From Meishania litoralis (GTDB taxonomy: Bacteria; Bacteroidota; Bacteroidia; Flavobacteriales; Flavobacteriaceae), in NCBI RefSeq assembly GCF_042611095.1, contig NZ_JBHFPV010000002.1, positions 1 through 64,000 of the forward strand: a DNA stretch of 64,000 nt, written 5' to 3'. The position numbers and the translations under genes are program-made. Under the pieces are notes generated by a model. It made no database searches, had not been told where the DNA came from, and was given only the letters and a program-made list of their open reading frames with translations. This document shows positions 18,782-28,126 of this stretch, in pieces. Every line of letters starts with the position of its first letter. The stretch's first letter is position 1.

Positions 18782-19347
18782 GAATTTTACCCTGGCCCTT
18801 ATAACGTAATCCGATAATATTTTGCGAAACTTCATTATTTGAATGTTTTTTCAATCCATAAATAAATTTTGGTCATAGCGATTCTGCGATGCTTCGATTT
18901 CTCCTAAAGCCATTACTACAAGGCTTCATCGGTAAATTGTAGTCATCATTCATTGTGGAATGTAGTTAAAACGATATTTGCGTACTTAATCTAGATTTTT
19001 AGGTCGGTTGGTTCGATTAAGGCTATTTTCGAGAATTATTAATCTTAATTGCTAAACCTAACCAATGAAGCTATCAAGACTAGAACATATTTGTTGTTCG
19101 AATGTGAATTCGATCATTGCATTAACTATAGGGTTTCAAATTATGTGATTCACCTTAGCAAATATGACCGGGTTCGGCCAAATAGTTGAAACCGATTACA
19201 TTTCCCTGATTTTCCATTGATTTAATAGAGCGATATCAGTATACGGATCCCATAGTTTGTAACGCCAAACATGGACAGGGTTTAATTGAAAAAATAAGCG
19301 AACAGATATAGCGCATAATAAATGAATAAAATTACTGTTGATCTATA
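18782..19347. other. Intergenic region, 566 bp, leader of the second exopolysaccharide operon
   Basis: No open frame or RNA gene is convincing here, and no clear terminator follows the MoxR operon. The 16-base motif shared with the first operon lies at 18976-18991, about 360 bp before the next start, so a long untranslated leader is possible. No JUMPstart/ops element (GGCGGTAGC) was seen. Confidence 0.5.
18976..18991 (+). repeat. Motif shared by the leaders of both exopolysaccharide operons, copy 2
   Basis: ATTTGCGTACTTAATC differs by one base from the copy at 517-532, and both lie upstream of exopolysaccharide operons on the same strand. This is the only other copy I noticed. Confidence 0.3.
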
Positions 19348-20739
19348 ATGAACTCAAAAAATAGATTTATTCTTATTAACCTATTGGCATTTGAATTCAT
19401 ACTTATGAACTTGGTGCTTGTATTATATCTATACTTTCGAGTTCCCGAATTCTCGCTTGTCGATTTTGGTTTTCTTTCAAGATTATTAGTTTTATTGGTC
19501 ATCTATAACTTTAGCTGGCTATTGATAATACTTTATATTAGGGACAACGAGTTTTACTTTAACCCTGATTATGGCTATTTTAAAAGCATAATCACTTCTT
19601 TGTTCTTCTTTGTCGGGTTCGTATCTGTTTTAATTATAATTCTGAAAATCAGATATTTTAATCGTTCGACCTTTATCATTCCAATTTTCATTTTTTCATA
19701 TTTAAACCTCATTAGCCATAAGTATTTATTGAAATACTTAAAGAAAAAGGGCGCTCATTTGTTTTCGAACACCTTACTTGTTGGCCAAGGTTACAGTGAT
19801 GGCAACATTAAAGGTTTTGTTAATGCCATGGCTCAATATGGATATAATGTTATCGGATATCTAGAGGCGGGCATTAAGGCACCTAAAGGCTTTTTTGATT
19901 TGCGTCTGGTCGACAGCTTGGACCGATTGACACAGGTATTTAGTGAACACGACATCGATGAAATATTCATTTCGATGTCGGATATGGAGCACGATAAAAT
20001 TGTAGAATCGGTAAAGATCGCCGATAGCTTTGGTGTAAGGGTCAAACTGATTCCAGAGAACCCATTGCTGATGTCAAAGAATTACAAGGCCGTTACCATG
20101 GGAGAACTTGCCGTATTTAAATTGCGTCAATCTCCACTTGACAATTTTAGTATGACCATATTAAAGCGGTTATTTGATTTTTGCTTTGCATTGTTCATAA
20201 TCATTTTATGTACCCCGATTTATTTGCTTATCGCCCTACTTATATTCTTGGATTCGGGCGGTCCTATTCTATACAAGCCATTTCGTAAAGGCGAAGCCGG
20301 TGAAACGTTCAAGTGTTACAAATTCAGAACGATGTCGGTTTGTGATAATCCGATGAACGGAAACAAATCTACCGTTGTAAATGACCCAAGAATAACCCGC
20401 ATAGGAAAATTCTTAAGAAAGACTGATTTAGATGAGCTACCTCAATTTTTCAATGTGCTTAAAGGCAATATGAGCGTAATCGGACCCAGGCCGCATAGGG
20501 TTAATCTACAGCTCGATTTTAGAAAAAGTATAAACGATTATATGGTCAGAAGTTATATTAAACCCGGAATCACGGGTTGGGCCCAAGTTAACGGCTGGAG
20601 GGGGCCGACGGTGACCGATGAGCAAAAAAACGAGCGCATAACTCATGACCTGTGGTATATCGAAAATTGGAGTTTTTGGCTGGACATAAAAATTATTTAC
20701 CTGACACTGTTCGGCCAGCACCACAAAAAGGCTTTCTAA
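19348..20739 (+). CDS. Undecaprenyl-phosphate sugar phosphotransferase (WcaJ/WbaP type)
   Basis: The 463-residue protein has four hydrophobic segments in the first about 130 residues, a CoA-binding-like middle domain, a further helix (FDFCFALFIIILCTPIYLLI), and the bacterial sugar transferase catalytic domain. Signatures are FRKGEAGETFKCYKFRTM, DLDELPQFFNVLKGNMS with VIGPRPHR, and KPGITGWAQVNGWRG. It transfers a sugar-1-phosphate to undecaprenyl phosphate, starting each repeat unit at the inner membrane. It opens the second exopolysaccharide operon; no such enzyme is seen in the first block, so the two may share it. Confidence 0.94.
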   Translation: MNSKNRFILINLLAFEFILMNLVLVLYLYFRVPEFSLVDFGFLSRLLVLLVIYNFSWLLIILYIRDNEFYFNPDYGYFKSIITSLFFFVGFVSVLIIILKIRYFNRSTFIIPIFIFSYLNLISHKYLLKYLKKKGAHLFSNTLLVGQGYSDGNIKGFVNAMAQYGYNVIGYLEAGIKAPKGFFDLRLVDSLDRLTQVFSEHDIDEIFISMSDMEHDKIVESVKIADSFGVRVKLIPENPLLMSKNYKAVTMGELAVFKLRQSPLDNFSMTILKRLFDFCFALFIIILCTPIYLLIALLIFLDSGGPILYKPFRKGEAGETFKCYKFRTMSVCDNPMNGNKSTVVNDPRITRIGKFLRKTDLDELPQFFNVLKGNMSVIGPRPHRVNLQLDFRKSINDYMVRSYIKPGITGWAQVNGWRGPTVTDEQKNERITHDLWYIENWSFWLDIKIIYLTLFGQHHKKAF

Positions 20740-20815
20740 ACAGTAAATTGGAAAGAAGAATATTGAACAAATCTTATTTGAAAAAATAAACGCTCAGTTT
20801 AAAATTAATCTACAG

Positions 20816-21625
20816 ATGAAAAAATCCGGATCTCGAATTGACCAATTCTATGGAACATTTAAAAAGTTAAGGGTTAACTGGCTTATCCACTTGACACTAC
20901 TATTACTTGTGTCTTCGTGCTATACCACGAAAGGACTAAATTATATTCAAAGTGCCGAAAACTCTTATAGCGTGCCACTTATTCAAGTAGAATATAAGGT
21001 GCAGCCCAACGACATTTTGAATATCAAGGTAAAAAGTAGAGACTCAGAGCAGTCCAACTTTTTTAATAATGTAACCGCCAATAATCGAAATATCGAACCC
21101 AATCCCGCATCTTTGTTCATTGAGGGCTATACTGTCAATAGCGATGGTATGATCAATGTGCCAAATGTTGGAGACATAAAAGTAAGCGATCTTACGGTCG
21201 AGGAGATTACCGAAAAGGTTCAAAAGGAAATTGACAAATACCTTTTGAATTCAGTAGTCTCGGTAAAACTTACCAGTTTTAAGATATCGGTGCTGGGCGA
21301 TGTCAAGAATCCGGGCACAAATTATATTTACAATACTCAAGCCAATATATTCGAGGCGCTAAGTGCGGCAGGAGATTTAAATGTTTCCGCCAAAAGAGAA
21401 AATATAAAATTGATCAGACAGGTCGGAAGTGCATCCAAGGTAGTTAATCTTGATTTAACTTCTCCATCTATAATCCATTCGCCCTATTATTTCTTGCACC
21501 CTAACGATGTAATATATGTAGAATCGTCGAAACCAAGTGTTACCCAAAAGAATTTAGGGCTGTTCTCGCTTGTATTGTCCGCAATAACCACAACGGTATT
21601 GGTGTTAAGTTTTACTACGCAATAA
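20816..21625 (+). CDS. Polysaccharide export outer-membrane lipoprotein (Wza/OPX family), copy 2
   Basis: The 269-residue protein has a lipoprotein signal with lipobox LVSSC (Cys35), a Poly_export domain (VQPNDILNIKVKSRD), an SLBB-type segment (ISVLGDVKNPGTNYIYNTQ) and a C-terminal hydrophobic helix (LFSLVLSAITTTVLVLSF). Its sequence differs clearly from copy 1, so it is not a recent tandem duplicate. Pairing with the Wzc copy 52 bp downstream makes a second, complete export pair. Confidence 0.92.
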   Translation: MKKSGSRIDQFYGTFKKLRVNWLIHLTLLLLVSSCYTTKGLNYIQSAENSYSVPLIQVEYKVQPNDILNIKVKSRDSEQSNFFNNVTANNRNIEPNPASLFIEGYTVNSDGMINVPNVGDIKVSDLTVEEITEKVQKEIDKYLLNSVVSVKLTSFKISVLGDVKNPGTNYIYNTQANIFEALSAAGDLNVSAKRENIKLIRQVGSASKVVNLDLTSPSIIHSPYYFLHPNDVIYVESSKPSVTQKNLGLFSLVLSAITTTVLVLSFTTQ

Positions 21626-21677
21626 ATCAATGCCGAAACTTTCATAAATACGCCGAAACAACATAATATCTTTAACT

Positions 21678-24071
21678 ATGAAAGATAAGAATTCAAATCC
21701 TCGACAAGAGGTCAATATGAAGGTGTTCTTACAAAAGATGTATAAAAATATATGGCTTTTTGTTATGAGCATTGGTTTTTTCATGTTGCTTGCGTTTGTT
21801 TATATCATGCTTGCTACTCCTAAATATGAAGTTGCGACATCGCTATTAATAGATTCGTCGGGTAGTAATCGCGTTTTGGGCGATAGTAAGTATGTCGATG
21901 GCGGGGTGAGTCTTATTGAAATGGAGAAAAACCTTTATAACGAGATAAGCATTATTCAATCATATGATCTTGTCAAACAGACTTTGGACGATTTGGGATT
22001 TGATGTTACCTATCACTCTAAGAATTGGATTAAGCAAAAAGAACATTACGGCCATTTTCCAATTCAGGTAAAACTGACCAAATCGGAGCCCCAACTCATT
22101 GGAACGCCGATCTTTATCGAGATTCTTTCGAATGAAAAATTCCAATTGTCGATTGAGGCCAGCGAATATGCAATTTCAGACCCTGTTAAAGGGTCGTCCA
22201 TTGCAATAAACAGAAATTTGGATTTTTCGGGTCAATTTTCATTCGGGGAAAGAATCAGTAACGATTATTTTGACCTTACCGTTCAGAAATCGGACGACCG
22301 CATCAATCTTGCTGATTTTGGCGACCTTAGTTTCAATATTCGCGATTTAGATGCGTTGGCCAATGATTATATAGCCAAACTGAAAGTTGAAAATGTCGAC
22401 TTGCAGGCTAGCATCCTTAAGGTTACTTCGCAAGGACCTCTAGTTGAGAAAGAGGCGGATTTTCTTAAGCGGCTTACTCAAAATTACGTGCAGAGCAAGT
22501 TGGATTCAAGAAATAACATTGCCTCTACCAAGGAATCTTTTATTAGAAACCAATTAAAGATCGTCTCTGATTCACTTTCTAAAATGGAAGCCGAACTAGA
22601 ACTTTTCAAAAGGGACAAGCGGGCACTTGATCTGGGAGCAACGGCGAATAATGCCTTAGGTCGTACATCGAACTTGCAAGTTGAAAAGGCCAAGATCGAA
22701 CTCGACATAAAATACTATAATGAACTTATACAGAATGTCAATAACAACCTAATAGGGGAAGATTTTGTAATACCTACCGCAGCGGGAATTGCAGATCCTC
22801 TTATCAACGATAATATTATTGAACTAAAAGAGCTCTATGCATTAAAATCAAAAAAGAAGTTTTTTGTTACCAGTAACAATGAAGAAATGAAGGTTATCGA
22901 GCGACAGATAAGGGAATCTACTTCTTTATTGCTCAACAATCTGCATAATGCGATCAGAACCTCTGAATTTTCCCTGGCAAGAATAAACTCCCAGTTGGAT
23001 AGCTACGATGGTTTGATAAGCTCGTTGCCCGAAAAGGAGAACCAACTGCTTACTATTGAAAGAAAAAGTACACTTTATGAGAATTTGTTCAACTACCTTA
23101 GTCAAGAGTTGGCCAAAACTGGTATTGCAGGGGCCGAGAACACATCTGATACCAGGGTTTTGGACGAAGCCAGAATGGTCGGTGACGGACCGATTTTCCC
23201 ACAGAAGATGCTCTTGTTGACCTTGGCAATGATATTGGGCGTGCTGCTACCGTTGATTTATTTGGTCTGGTTTTCGCCCAACAACATAATTCATGGGCTT
23301 GACCAAATCGTAGACCATACCGACATTCCGGTTATTGCCTGTATCGCCACACATGATCCGAACAACAATAAGCCAGATTCACATGTTGCGCGGTGGAAGG
23401 TCAAAGAATCATTTAGGGACCTCAGCGCAAATCTGAGCCTGTACAATGCCAATAGGCAAAGTACCGTAATAGGGGTGGTTTCCATAATGCCAGAAGAAGG
23501 CAAGACCTTTTGCGCCATTAATTCGGGTATAGCACTTGCCGAAGCGGGAAAAAAGACAATAGTCATAGATGCTGATTTGAGAAACCCTAGTCTGGTAAAA
23601 GAACTCAATAAAATAGAAGGTAAGGGCCTTTCTAATTATTTACAGGGTGAAATAGATAATCTAAAGGATATCATTCATGAACATGACCAACTGACCAATC
23701 TTCATTTCATACCTACATCGGTATTGAACATTAGCTTTCAGAAATTATTGTCCGGAGAAAAGTTAAACGAGCTAGTTAGAGAATTGAAGACGATGTACGA
23801 CTACATCATTTTTGATTCGGCACCAATAGGCTTGGTTTCCGACTATCTTTTTTTGTCAGAATTGATTGATGTCAATTTGTTTGTGGTAAGGCGTAATCTT
23901 GCCAAAATAGAGTTTTTACAAGATTTTGCGAAGTTGGTCGAGACCGCTAAGAATGGTAAGAGCTATATCGTTTTCAATGACACGTTGGAGAAGGAGAACA
24001 AGTATGGCTATGAGAAAATGTACGGAGTGAACAGTGGCCCACAGCTGATTGCCGATTCGCTGACAATTTAG
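21678..24071 (+). CDS. Wzc-type polysaccharide co-polymerase and BY-kinase, copy 2
   Basis: The 797-residue protein has an N-terminal Wzz domain with a helix near residues 25-47, coiled-coil periplasmic part, second helix (MLLLTLAMILGVLLPLIYLV) and kinase domain. Walker A is SIMPEEGKTF (about 602-611), a variant of the usual PGEGK; Walker A' is TIVIDADLRNPSL; Walker B is YIIFDSAPI rather than DTAP. The tail has only a few Tyr (KYGYEKMYG) followed by 13 tyrosine-free residues, unlike the Tyr/Gly-rich tail of copy 1. No phosphatase gene lies next to it, so the single PHP phosphatase may serve both kinases or control here may differ. Confidence 0.92.
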   Translation: MKDKNSNPRQEVNMKVFLQKMYKNIWLFVMSIGFFMLLAFVYIMLATPKYEVATSLLIDSSGSNRVLGDSKYVDGGVSLIEMEKNLYNEISIIQSYDLVKQTLDDLGFDVTYHSKNWIKQKEHYGHFPIQVKLTKSEPQLIGTPIFIEILSNEKFQLSIEASEYAISDPVKGSSIAINRNLDFSGQFSFGERISNDYFDLTVQKSDDRINLADFGDLSFNIRDLDALANDYIAKLKVENVDLQASILKVTSQGPLVEKEADFLKRLTQNYVQSKLDSRNNIASTKESFIRNQLKIVSDSLSKMEAELELFKRDKRALDLGATANNALGRTSNLQVEKAKIELDIKYYNELIQNVNNNLIGEDFVIPTAAGIADPLINDNIIELKELYALKSKKKFFVTSNNEEMKVIERQIRESTSLLLNNLHNAIRTSEFSLARINSQLDSYDGLISSLPEKENQLLTIERKSTLYENLFNYLSQELAKTGIAGAENTSDTRVLDEARMVGDGPIFPQKMLLLTLAMILGVLLPLIYLVWFSPNNIIHGLDQIVDHTDIPVIACIATHDPNNNKPDSHVARWKVKESFRDLSANLSLYNANRQSTVIGVVSIMPEEGKTFCAINSGIALAEAGKKTIVIDADLRNPSLVKELNKIEGKGLSNYLQGEIDNLKDIIHEHDQLTNLHFIPTSVLNISFQKLLSGEKLNELVRELKTMYDYIIFDSAPIGLVSDYLFLSELIDVNLFVVRRNLAKIEFLQDFAKLVETAKNGKSYIVFNDTLEKENKYGYEKMYGVNSGPQLIADSLTI

Positions 24072-24116
24072 AGAAATCTATATTCTACCCTTTACACAAT
24101 CGAATAACACGATTTT

Positions 24117-25487
24117 ATGACCAGTTTCGATGAATATTTTAATTGGCCCGATGTAAACATCGCACACTTTTATATTTATTTCGTGCTAACCGCCATCTTG
24201 GCCTTTTATATGACCTATAAAAGCGGATCAAAGTATAAGTTCGAATTATTTTTCATCGCTTTTTACCTGTTAACAGGTAACTTGAATGAACTTTTGACGA
24301 TTAGGATACCGGGTTTCAGTCTGTTTGAAATATGGCCAGAACGATTTTTGTTCTTCCTATTGTCTTTTTTCATTATCCGAAAAACGGTGTTATCGCGAAA
24401 AAAGCTGCTATTTACACTCGATAAAAAGGTAGCTTGGTTCGAAATAGCGCTCTTTGGCTATGTTATTATGCTGGTGGCTTCTCAAATAGTGAATATCGAC
24501 AATATTGGTTTGGTCGAGGCCATTAAGGTAATGCTCGAGACCCTTGCATTTTTGGCCATTATGATAGGATTGAAATTATTTATGGACAAGCCTTCTTATA
24601 ATCTAGTTGGACAAGTTCTTATAGTAGGTGCGGTAATTTCTAGCTTGGTCAGCTTCGCACAGCTTGTGATCGACCCGTATTTTCTAAGAATAGGCGATGA
24701 TCGTGCGGCTTTTGGAACCTTGTTAAGGTCGAACGGCATTTTTAATACGGAGTATTTTAATTCCTATTATCTGATCATAGCTATTGCCTGGACATTCACA
24801 ACGATCAAAAAAAAATGGCTGAAGACCTTCTTGATCTTAATATTTTCTTTAGGCGTTCTAACGACGTTCCACCGTATGAGCTGGCTCATATTGGCTTTGG
24901 TAAGCATCATATATTTAGTCTATATCAATAGAGTAGCTTATGAAAAAATACTAGTTATCGGTCTATCGGCTTTAGCACTATTACTTTCACTTTCTATATT
25001 TTACTATCAAGACATAATGAATAGTTCTTTGGTGAAAGAACGATTAAATGAGCCGATTACAGGTCGCAAGGCCTACTATTCGTTGGTTCTTGACAATATT
25101 GACAAAAAACCGCTGTTCGGGTACGGCAATTTTGACAATGAAGTCTATTATGCCGGTATGTTACAAATAACGAGTAGCAGACAGCGTGCATCAGGAGAAA
25201 CGGGAGGGTTGCACAGTGGGTATTTTTCTACACTTTTTTTATACGGGGTACCGGCCTTCGTTTTCTTCTCTTTATTCGCCTTGTTATCGGTCATGTATTA
25301 TGCCAGTTACTATAGGGAAAATATATACTTTGCCATACCGTTATTGGTGAGTGTTATATATTTGATCGGAAACCTGACCAATACTTTTTTATTTCTCTCC
25401 TACCTTTCGGTTCTTTTTGCCGTGCATATTGGTATTGGAATGGGAATCAATGGCATTGATAAAGGTGAACTTAAAAAGGCTGGATAA
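24117..25487 (+). CDS. O-antigen ligase/Wzy polymerase-like membrane protein
   Basis: The 456-residue protein has about ten to twelve hydrophobic segments and a long loop between the late helices (YQDIMNSSLVKERLNEPITG to GGLHSGYFSTLFLYGVPAFV), the layout of Wzy/WaaL proteins. The HSGYF segment matches the conserved His region of that loop. It would polymerise undecaprenyl-linked repeat units in the periplasm. Position between Wzc and the flippase supports polymerase over ligase. Confidence 0.82.
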   Translation: MTSFDEYFNWPDVNIAHFYIYFVLTAILAFYMTYKSGSKYKFELFFIAFYLLTGNLNELLTIRIPGFSLFEIWPERFLFFLLSFFIIRKTVLSRKKLLFTLDKKVAWFEIALFGYVIMLVASQIVNIDNIGLVEAIKVMLETLAFLAIMIGLKLFMDKPSYNLVGQVLIVGAVISSLVSFAQLVIDPYFLRIGDDRAAFGTLLRSNGIFNTEYFNSYYLIIAIAWTFTTIKKKWLKTFLILIFSLGVLTTFHRMSWLILALVSIIYLVYINRVAYEKILVIGLSALALLLSLSIFYYQDIMNSSLVKERLNEPITGRKAYYSLVLDNIDKKPLFGYGNFDNEVYYAGMLQITSSRQRASGETGGLHSGYFSTLFLYGVPAFVFFSLFALLSVMYYASYYRENIYFAIPLLVSVIYLIGNLTNTFLFLSYLSVLFAVHIGIGMGINGIDKGELKKAG

Positions 25488-25573
25488 AAGAATGGTGCGA
25501 TACCGTGACCAATCGGCAATGTTGGGTTAATTATAAGCGAACAGGGTAGGTCGAACCGGCAATAAAACAAATC

Positions 25574-26797
25574 ATGTCAAGAAATCCAGTAACCAAAATG
25601 GCGGCAATGTATGGCGGAAGTATTCTAGCCATAGCTTTGGGTTTTTTGGTGAGTATTTTCAACTCAAGAATTTTGGGCCCTGAAAAATTCGGGGACTTTA
25701 AATTCATCCAGACCGTTGGTACGTTAGTGGCGAGCCTGGTTTCTGTCGGACTTTTTATTTCATTGACAAGGTTATTGGCCATAAATAGGTCAAAGACCAA
25801 AGAACAGCAATATGTTGGTCTCTTTGTGCTAGTTTTCTTAGTTGTATCGGTTATCGGTATGCTGTTAATGTTCGCCTTTTCATTTATTGAACCTGTTTTT
25901 TTTGAAAATGGATTGGGCCGAAAATTCAAGTTGTTTTTTTTCATTGTCACGGTAATTGCCGGTGTGACGGCACTGAAAGAAATACTGAAAGGAATGCATA
26001 AGATTTATGCTCTTTCGATTCTGAGTTTTATACCCGCACTTGCGTATCTGATAATCATTTATCCCTTAAGTAAAAGAATAACCATAGACCTGGACCATGT
26101 CTTATGGGTTTCATATGGTGTAGGCCTATTAATAGTGATTTTTTATATAATAAAACTAAAGCCGGATTTTGGTATAAAGAAATACTTGGTCAAGCGATTG
26201 TTCGCCGAAAATCGACAGAATGGCAGACCCATTTATTATGGTAGTTTGGCCGGCGTCGCTACCGAACATGTCGCAGGTCTTAGTATTTCATATTTCTTGG
26301 ACAATACTCAAGTAGGTTTTTTCATGTTGGCTTTGACCATTTGCAGTCCGATACTTATTATTCCTTCGGTAATGGGAACCATTTTTTTTAAACAATTTGC
26401 AACGATAAGAGCCATTCCAAAGAAAGTTTTTCTGTTCAGCTTACTAAGTACGGTTGCCGCTCTTTTAGTGTTCTATGCATTGGTCGAAATAGTAATCGTG
26501 ACTTTTTATACCGAAGATTATTTAGCGGTCTCGAACATTGCCAAATTATTGATAATTGCTTTTATTTTTCATGGCATGGGAGACCTTTTCAATCGCTTTT
26601 TAGGAGCGAAAGGTGAAGGTAAGATGTTGAGAAACGCGGCTTATGTAGTAGGTGTGGCAAACGTTCTAGGATACTTTGTTTTAGTGAAGTGGTTTGCCTT
26701 GAACGGGGCGATTGCGACCAAGGTCATAGCAAGCGGTCTTTATATGGTCGTGATGTGTTTTTATTATTTCAGGTTTGTTAAAAGAGATAGTAATTAG
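25574..26797 (+). CDS. Oligosaccharide flippase (Wzx family)
   Basis: The 407-residue protein is strongly hydrophobic with about twelve predicted helices. It begins with VTKMAAMYGGSILAIALGF and the SRILGPEKFGDFKFIQT segment usual for polysaccharide flippases of the MOP superfamily. It would move undecaprenyl-linked repeat units across the inner membrane for the Wzy protein encoded just upstream. Confidence 0.88.
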   Translation: MSRNPVTKMAAMYGGSILAIALGFLVSIFNSRILGPEKFGDFKFIQTVGTLVASLVSVGLFISLTRLLAINRSKTKEQQYVGLFVLVFLVVSVIGMLLMFAFSFIEPVFFENGLGRKFKLFFFIVTVIAGVTALKEILKGMHKIYALSILSFIPALAYLIIIYPLSKRITIDLDHVLWVSYGVGLLIVIFYIIKLKPDFGIKKYLVKRLFAENRQNGRPIYYGSLAGVATEHVAGLSISYFLDNTQVGFFMLALTICSPILIIPSVMGTIFFKQFATIRAIPKKVFLFSLLSTVAALLVFYALVEIVIVTFYTEDYLAVSNIAKLLIIAFIFHGMGDLFNRFLGAKGEGKMLRNAAYVVGVANVLGYFVLVKWFALNGAIATKVIASGLYMVVMCFYYFRFVKRDSN

Positions 26798-26896
26798 CAA
26801 CTTAAATGTCGCATATAAAAAAGAGGTTCAGATCAATTTTGCAGCACATTGAAAGAACAGATTGCCCGAAAGTGATTGAATATAGGAAAGTATCAA

Positions 26897-28081
26897 ATGG
26901 CGCATCATAATTTTTACATTTACAGTAATTGTGATTTTTCGGCGAAAAGTGCCGCAGCCACTAGAATGCGATATTATGCCAGTGCCATTGCCGATGATGC
27001 AAACCATGTGTACTTGGTAAGTTGTTGCTCAAATAAACTGACGGACGAAAGTTTCGTTGAGTTAGAACCTAATATTTTTGTTCATGAAAATAAAAAGCTG
27101 ACCCGCAAGATGTTGCAGAGCTTTTCATTTCTCAGGGATTTGAACAAATTTTCAATAGGCAAGACGGGAGGTGACACATTCTTTTTATATCCATATCCCT
27201 TCTTTTTTCTAGAACTCATGTCAGTCTTGTACTTAATATTTTTCAAAAAAAAGAACGTTTATTACGAACTCAATGAGGTAAAGAAGTACGGTTCAGATTT
27301 TCACGCGCCATTCTCTTTCAAAAGACCGAAATATTCTTTGCAGAAATTGGTTTACAAGGTGGTTTATCGGTTAATGGATTATATGATGCCATTTTTCAAA
27401 GGTGTCGTTTGCATTTCAAGGAATATTGAAGAATATGGTAGAAAGTATAATAAAAATACACTGCGAATACCTATACTTACCGACCCGTACAAGGCAATCG
27501 AGACTTCAAAAAGACAATATTCAAAACAAGGGGCTTTCAATATTGGGTTTTCAGGTTCGATAATACCGAGCAAGGAGAATTTACATGAATTTGTCAGCAT
27601 CATTGAAGACCTTCAAAAAGAGAATTATAAGATTGCCCTTAACCTTTGTGGCTGGTTGCCAAAGGAGGAAGAAGGATTTATCCAAAAAGACTGGACCGCC
27701 GAAAATGCAATTACATATTATGGCAACCTCAATGAACTGGAATTATCCACCTTTTTGTCGCAACAAGATTTATTGGTGATTCCTAGAGGATATAATTTAC
27801 AGAATCATTATGGTTTTTCTACAAAGCTGTCAGACTATTTAAACCATAAGAAGGTTATTTTGGTTACAGATGTAAGCGATTATGGAATGTATATTAAGGA
27901 TGGCGTAAACGGTTTTATCGTGCCTCCTGACGACAAGGAGCAAATGTATGGCAAACTGGTACATATCATTGAAAACTTTAAGGATTTCGAATCGCAGGTA
28001 ATTGCAAATGCGTTAAAAACATCGAAGGAAAAATTTGATTATCGTATCTATTCCGGGGCTTTGAGAGACTTCCTGAAATAG
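26897..28081 (+). CDS. GT4-like glycosyltransferase
   Basis: I start at ATG 26897 (394 residues). A TTG at 26876 adds seven residues without conserved features. The C-terminal half has the GT-B donor site pattern, with FNIGFSGSIIPSKENL, GFSTKLSDYLNHKKVILVTD and DGVNGFIVPPDD. The N-terminal half is poorly conserved and is rich in Phe and Tyr. It should add one sugar of the repeat unit in the cytoplasm. Donor and acceptor are unknown. Confidence 0.8.
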   Translation: MAHHNFYIYSNCDFSAKSAAATRMRYYASAIADDANHVYLVSCCSNKLTDESFVELEPNIFVHENKKLTRKMLQSFSFLRDLNKFSIGKTGGDTFFLYPYPFFFLELMSVLYLIFFKKKNVYYELNEVKKYGSDFHAPFSFKRPKYSLQKLVYKVVYRLMDYMMPFFKGVVCISRNIEEYGRKYNKNTLRIPILTDPYKAIETSKRQYSKQGAFNIGFSGSIIPSKENLHEFVSIIEDLQKENYKIALNLCGWLPKEEEGFIQKDWTAENAITYYGNLNELELSTFLSQQDLLVIPRGYNLQNHYGFSTKLSDYLNHKKVILVTDVSDYGMYIKDGVNGFIVPPDDKEQMYGKLVHIIENFKDFESQVIANALKTSKEKFDYRIYSGALRDFLK

Positions 28082-28126
28082 CGATTGTTTAACGGCTATG
28101 CTTAATGAATAAATTTTGATGGGTAA

